This document shows, piece after piece, positions 58,618 through 64,000 of a stretch of DNA of 64,000 nucleotides. A program made the position numbers and the translations under genes. This DNA is from Rhizophagus irregularis. Lineage: Eukaryota; Glomeromycota; Glomeromycetes; Glomerales; Glomeraceae. The notes under the pieces are model-generated. The model was not told the DNA's origin. It searched no databases and was given only the letters and a program-made list of their open reading frames with translations. Within the stretch, counting starts at the first letter, position 1. Each line of letters opens with the position of its first letter. The stretch covers positions 2,170,001 to 2,234,000 of the forward strand of contig NC_089440.1 of assembly GCF_026210795.1 (NCBI RefSeq), read 5' to 3'.

Positions 58618-59834
58618 ATGAGTATAATGATTGACTTACCGCCTCGATATGATGGCACTCTTCATCCGGAAGTTTGGATTCAGGACTTGCGTTTCTTTTG
58701 TACTCTTATGGGTATCCACGAACAAGCTACTATATTGAACATAGCCATTCTAAGAATAGATCACAATATTCCAATCCCAAAAGATATTAATTCATTTAAA
58801 TCTCTTATCAATGTTCTCAAAGACCATGTTACTCACTCCGTATTCCGCGCAGTTTCTCTTGAGAAACTTAATAAATTGAAATGTGAGCGTAGTATAGACA
58901 TGTCTGAATTTATTGCAAAGTTCAATTCCCTCTGCAGTAACGCAAACATCACCAACCGGGAAGAGAAAAAGGATTATCTACTTCGAAGCATGCCAGACAA
59001 TATTGTTCGGGATGTACTCAGGAACAGAATTGAAAAATTAAACTCATTTGATAAGGTGATCGAAACTTTTAAAGAAGTGATGCTTGATCATAGAAGCCAG
59101 GTTCGCTACGGTTCCAAAATTGCACTCAAACATGTTGTTACCGGACGTTTTTTATCTAGTAAAGATATCAGATATGACACCGGATCAAAGCAATATATGG
59201 TTAGTATACACTTGAATCTCTTATAAAGGCTATACGAATTCAAATAATAATTGGTATTTTTGCGTGAAAATCCAGGTATATTGCAGCAACTGGCAATCAG
59301 ACAAGCGAACAGATTTTTGGATTGTAATTCCACCTCATAAACAATACTGCAAGCCAGGAAATCCAGTTGCGTTTAATTCTATTATTGAATTGAAACATCA
59401 GCAGACCAGTCGAAATTTGCATTCTCATGGTGGTATCGAGTCACCAATAACTAAACAACAAGAAGGTAAAATTCTTAGCTTTTGGTGCTTGAAAGTCAAG
59501 TAATGTATAATGACTAATTAGCTTTGACTTTGCAGTCACTTGTTATTCGGGTACCGATAACAATAACAATTGGCAACTACAACGCCATAGCACCACCAAC
59601 AAATATGACAATTCAGGATATTGGATGATTGGTGACACGATTAGTTTGCGCCATGTTAACACAAAAAAATTACTCTCAAGCCATGATTTCCTATTTGATG
59701 ATGGAAACCAAGAAGTCACTTGTCACTCCTATGGCCATGAAGAAAACAATAAGGTGAATTAAGTTCGTATTATCTAATATTGGGTTGTTATTGACTATTT
59801 TTATTCACAGTGGTGTATAGAAGTTCTTGAGTGA
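58618..59834 (+). CDS. Gag-like domain fused to MIR (SDF2-like) beta-trefoil, paralogue A
   Basis: Four exons: 58618-59199, 59276-59465, 59536-59753 and 59811-59834, all GT-AG and in phase, giving 337 residues. Residues 1-160 (LPPRYDG..PEVWIQDLRFF.., EKLNKLKCERS..MSEFIAKFNSLC, LRSMPDNIVRDVL) have the layout of a retrotransposon Gag/capsid domain: a W in helix 1, an 'xxYI.+F..L' helix and a 'LP..i+' turn. From about residue 164 (YGSKIALKHVVTGRFLSS) to the end there are MIR-type beta-trefoil repeats (IELKHQQTSRNLHSHGG, ISLRHVNTKKLLSSHDF, QEVTCHSYGHEENNKWCIEV), as in SDF2 and protein mannosyltransferases. There is no signal peptide or membrane segment, so it is probably cytosolic. The second ATG (58627) aligns better with the start of paralogue B. 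Function unknown; the Gag reading is my inference. Confidence 0.75.
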
Positions 59835-60450
59835 AGACCCTATCCTAACTGAATGCGTTTCGGGTTCAAACACTGACGTTGACTTTGGGTAACATCTATT
59901 TAGGAAATATTTGCGCAATAACTTGTAAAGTAATTTAAAGTAATTTATTAACAAAAATCTCGAGCTTAATAACAAAAATAGATGATGAAAAATATCTTCC
60001 AAAGTACTTATAATAAATTCAGACTATAAACGAGTTGTCAAAATAATTTTCTAAGTAAATGAGTAGCAAGTAGGGATCGAGCATTAGATAAAACGAATCG
60101 TCTTGCACTCTAATCCTATTTTTTACAAAGAGTCGGTGAGAAAGAACATCTTAACCTACTCATTGTGGGTCTTTGATATAAATTGAATTCTTTTGTTTAT
60201 AAGGAACACTAAATATCGTTAATTTTATTCACATGATTAAAAGCAACATTTTTAAATTAACTTTTAAAATAGTTATACAGTGAGTTTCCGGCAAATACAA
60301 AATTATTTTTAATATCACCATTTGCAAATACCAAGAAATACAGATACTATGCATTATAAAAATTTAAATTCTGCTCTTCTTTGTAATGTTACATACTTGG
60401 GCGTTAGAAAATTATTTAATTAAGATAAAATTAAGCATGCAGTTTTAAAA
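59835..60450. other. Spacer between MIR gene A and its relic
   Basis: A+T-rich, with no gene seen. Confidence 0.4.
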
Positions 60451-60690
60451 ATGGTTGACTTACCATCTGGATACATAGGTTCAGTTCTTTTGTGCTCTTA
60501 AGGGTATCCACGATCAAGCCACTGTTCTGGATATTCCGATCCTGAAAGACATCGATATCACCTCATTTAATTCACTTATTCTTGTTCTCGAGAGACCTAA
60601 TAAATTAAAATGTAAGTGTAATATAAACATGTATGAATATATTGCGAAATTCACTTCTCTCTGTAGTACCCGCAATTGTTAAACGATATT
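60451..60690 (+). pseudogene. 5' relic of a third Gag-like/MIR paralogue
   Basis: It starts ATGGTTGACTTACCATCTGG, aligning with the LPPRYDG start of its neighbours. Shared DNA such as 'ttcttttgtgctctta', 'ggtatccacgatcaagcc', 'aataaattaaaatg' and 'atattgcgaaattcact' follows, but with internal deletions and stops. The MIR half is missing. It shows that the locus once had at least three copies. Confidence 0.8.
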
Positions 60691-61687
60691 GAGTATATAC
60701 CTCCGATGTTGTATAGTATAGTTGACGAAAATCTATACAGTATAGTTTTTTATATTATAAAAAAGTGAATTCATAAAAATTTTGTATTTCAAGATTAATT
60801 GTTTTTCTGAAACTGGAATAATAGGTAATCACTACATGTATAAGATTTTATGAAAGATCAAAGCACGTCATATTAAAATTCGAACATACGATTTCGTTCC
60901 AAGTAAGCTTAATTCATCTTCCATCAGTAAATGTTTAACTAATTAATTGCTATCTCTTTCCTTATAATTACGTTAAAAGCTGAATTCATATTAATCATGT
61001 TTATACATTTTAATCATTTATCAATTAGCGTAAAATGATTCGCAGACAATATATAATTATTATGCTATTCTGGTAGCTCAAATAGTAAATGGTGCATATA
61101 AAACTTTTGTGTCGGACTTTAAATTATTTAAAATTAGGAAAACGGGATACGTTAAACTTCGCATATTACTGTATATTGCGTTTTTAAATTTATAACGATC
61201 GTAAGAATTTACTATGTTGCTATTTGATCACATTTACTATTAACCTGATCTGCAAAACTATAATAACTAATTATCAATTTGGACAAATTCACGTAAAATG
61301 TTATTTTATATATAATAAATGATACTAACATGGAAAAAATCCAAATTTTATATGAAATATATGCTCAATTAGTATTGTTAGGCAAGCATATAAACCATGT
61401 AAGAAAAAAATTCGATACATTATGCTTTAATGATGGTCATTGCTTCGATATGATTTGGGTCTAAGGACTTTCAATTTTTTTAATCACATGATAAAATTGA
61501 TCAACATATACGTACCATAAACGTATTTATTTAAAACAATCTATTTAACGTTTCATATTGTTAAAGAACCCAGTTTGTGTTTGTTCATTTCTGATTTTGT
61601 TAATATGTAAATGCACATGGCGTTAGACAACATAAAACCTATATAAAAAGTTAATAAAACCAGCATATACGCATATACATTTTAATA
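60691..61687. promoter_or_regulatory. Spacer and upstream region of MIR gene B
   Basis: No gene. A TATA-like CCTATATAAAAAG at about 61640-61652 lies roughly 40 bp before the ATG at 61688. Confidence 0.4.
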
Positions 61688-62919
61688 ATGGAGAACTTAC
61701 CACCTCGATATGATGGAACCATTCAGCCAGAAGTATGGGTCCAGGACTTACGTTTCTTTTGTGCTCTTCGGGGTGTCTACGATCAATCTACTATTCTAAA
61801 TATTGCCATTCTAAGAATAGATCCCGATATTCCAATCCCCAAAGATACAAACTCATTTGATTTACTTATAAGTATTCTCAAAGACCATGTCACTCACTCT
61901 GTATTCCGTGCAGATTCTCTTGAGAAACTTAATAAATTGAAATGTGAGCGTAATAGAGAAATGTCTGAATTTATCGCGAAATTCACTTTCCTCTGTAGAG
62001 GCGCAAATATCACTGGCTGGGAAGAGAAAAAGAGATACTTACTTCGGAACTTGCCAGACGATATTGTTCGAAATATATTCAGGAGTCGAATTGAAAACCT
62101 AAACTCATCTGATAAAAACTCATTTGACAAGGTGATCGAGACTTTCAAAGACGTGATGCTTGAACATAGACGCCAGATTCGTTACGGCTCCAAAATTGCA
62201 CTCAAACACGTTGCTACTGGACGTTTTTTGTCTAGTAAGGATATCAGATATGACACTGGGTCAAAACAACACATAGTTAGTACACAATGGAACTTCTTGT
62301 AACGAATATATTTAATCAAATAACGATTAATATTTTACATTTTGTTTCACTGAAAATCTAGGTATTTTGCAACAACTGGCAGCCAGATAGACAAACCGAT
62401 TTTTGGATTGTAATTCCACCTCATAAACAATACTGCAAGGTAGGCAATCCGGTAGCGTTTAATTCTGCTATTGGATTGAAACATCAGAAGACTAGTAGAA
62501 ATCTGCATTCTCATTCAAACGAGTCACCGAAAACTAAGCAACAAGAAGGTAAATAATCAACGAAATTTTTTTGTTTGAAGTCAAGTAATAAAGACTAATT
62601 ATCTTTGCAGTCACTTGTTTTTCGGGCGCCGATAGCAATGACAACTGGCTATTACAACGTCATAGCATCAATAACGATTATGACAATTCAGGACATTGGG
62701 TGATTGGTGACACAATTAGTTTGCGCCATGTTAACACAAAAAAATCGCTCTCAAGCCATGATTTCCTATTGGATGATGGAAACCAAGAAGTCACTTGCCA
62801 CGCCGATGGCCATGAAGAAAACCATAAGGTAAAGTTTGAGTTGCCCAATGACTATTACAGTAATTTGATCGTTACTGACTGTTTTTAATTCTTAGTGGAT
62901 AGTGGAAGTTTTTGAATGA
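61688..62919 (+). CDS. Gag-like domain fused to MIR (SDF2-like) beta-trefoil, paralogue B
   Basis: Four exons, 61688-62275, 62362-62548, 62611-62828 and 62896-62919, join to 338 residues with the same intron positions and phases as paralogue A. It starts MENLPPRYDG; the first half keeps the Gag-like helices (VWVQDLRFFCALRG, EMSEFIAKFTFLCRG, LRNLPDDIVRNIF). Relative to A it has a 15-bp in-frame duplication (NSSDKNSFDK instead of NSFDK). The MIR half contains YGSKIALKHVATGRFLSS, IGLKHQKTSRNLHSHS, ISLRHVNTKKSLSSHDF and a final WIVEVFE. Intact and close in sequence to A, so this is a recent tandem duplication. MIR modules bind sugars or mediate ER quality control elsewhere; with no signal peptide here, that role is doubtful. 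Confidence 0.78.
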
Positions 62920-64000
62920 AAATTACACTGACATAAAATTTACTGACTTCACTATTGGCATGAATATGAAATTTTGCTTGTCATTAAAGTTTTTTTGAAA
63001 ATATTTTTGTATTTATTGCTTCTAATCTTTTACCAGATTAAAATTGGCTAAATAATTTTAATTTGAATGTACAGTAAATAAGCCTATAATTTTATTAAAA
63101 ACAGTAAATTTTATTTGAAATTAAGACACAGCAAGGAGTGAAACATAACTGACTGATGAATTTATTTTCAGTAAAATGGAAGTCAGCAATAATGGTGTAT
63201 TTGTTGAATGATTGTCTAAGTATAGAAAATATGTATAACAAAGAATATATCATTAACAACTCCGTTTTAAAATTAATTTTTAATCATTGCACTCTGACTA
63301 TCATAATTTAGTAAACACAATAATAGTCTATGATCAATTATGTTGTAAAGGATCATTTTAGGGCAAAGAGCAGTGTACTAATTCTTTATATTAAAGGGTA
63401 TATACTAGGTTATAAGTACTACTTTATAATAATAATCTGATTACTGCTATAATCACTGAATATCTCAGATATAATCTGATTGCTGTATCATAACCTAATA
63501 ATCACTTCCTAATCTATTCATTGCCTAATTATTTTGATATAATCTAATTTCAAAATCTGATTATTATACCAATATCCTATTGCTGATTATTTTTTAGTAC
63601 TCTAGCTTATATATGCTACTCAAATTCAAAATTGCCAATTTTAAATCCAAAATCCACAATTCCAAATTCCAAATTATATTGAATTTTAGCAATACTTTGA
63701 TTATTGATTTAGACTTTTTCTGCTATCCTTATTTATATTTTATTATTATCTATTTATAACTCTATAACCTAATAATTGTATTTAACTTATTAGTATTTTG
63801 CATAAATTTATTTATAATATGATGTAACCCTAATTAATCCCAAAGGGTAAAAATGTTTTTTACAAATTACTTTTGATCTATCAGTCTTTTTTATTTTAAT
63901 CAGAGCAATGAAAACTATCAATTAAAAAAAATCATTTAAATTTGATTACTAGATTACAAAATATTATTTTTTGGAGTTTAAATTAATCCAAATTAAATTG
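62920..64000. other. Downstream intergenic stretch to window end
   Basis: No gene. Near 63405-63600 the phrases 'aatctgattactg', 'cataatctgattgctg' and 'taatctaatttcaaaatctgattatt' recur, an irregular short repeat. Confidence 0.4.

Noticed and set aside
59800-59890. tRNA-like 'gggttcaaac' segment
   Set aside because: No cloverleaf stems or anticodon arm can be drawn around it; it is the 3' end of MIR gene A.

Overview
The window looks like nuclear DNA of an early-diverging fungus, most likely an arbuscular mycorrhizal Glomeromycotina species such as Rhizophagus. This is inferred from extreme A+T richness, short introns (about 50-80 nt) with GTAAGT-type donors and TACTAAC-like branch points, an F-box/LRR-like gene, MIR-domain genes, a Plavaka-type transposon and a very dense load of small inverted-repeat transposons. 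Nothing bacterial is visible (no operons, no Shine-Dalgarno spacing). I found no tRNA, rRNA or CRISPR array.

Layout. 1-1674: last nine visible exons of a TAF1-like TFIID subunit with a zinc knuckle and a C-terminal bromodomain. 2066-3649: intact single-exon F-box protein. 3650-16470: long gene-poor A+T-rich stretch with a 19-bp minisatellite, homopolymers and a TIR element with an internal foldback. 16477-17642: weak small-gene candidates. 17706-19753: six-exon, probably mitochondrial, P-loop ATPase. 19754-38300: repeat country. It holds a 185-bp tandem repeat invaded by a Harbinger-like MITE, a Mutator-like element (9-bp TSD) that received a hAT-like element (8-bp TSD), and several Tc1/mariner/pogo-like MITEs. 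38330-40010: two decayed gene relics. 40771-41056 (minus): a two-exon gene for a small secreted cysteine-rich peptide, too short for a standard ORF cut-off. 44132-50960: a complete but dead Plavaka-like DNA transposon with two divergent genes, both broken by transition-type stop codons, one also split by a 296-bp MITE. 51625-55920: a 4.3-kb non-coding TIR element. 58618-62919: two intact paralogous genes, plus a relic between them, encoding a Gag-like N-terminal domain fused to a MIR (SDF2-like) beta-trefoil domain.

Most unusual signals. (1) Two unrelated-looking non-autonomous DNA transposons (27224-28720 and 51625-55920) each carry, on the plus strand, a tandem series of intron-like units (donor, branch-point-like motif, pyrimidine tract, AG) separated by exon-like pieces of about 20-45 nt with no long reading frame. 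In the second element this series follows paired CACGTG boxes and a pyrimidine tract, like a promoter for a spliced non-coding RNA. (2) The Gag-like/MIR fusion family, tandemly duplicated. (3) A recently active 8-bp-TSD MITE family, two nearly identical copies 5.3 kb apart. (4) C-to-T type inactivation of the Plavaka element. All functional statements rest on reading the sequence without database searches.
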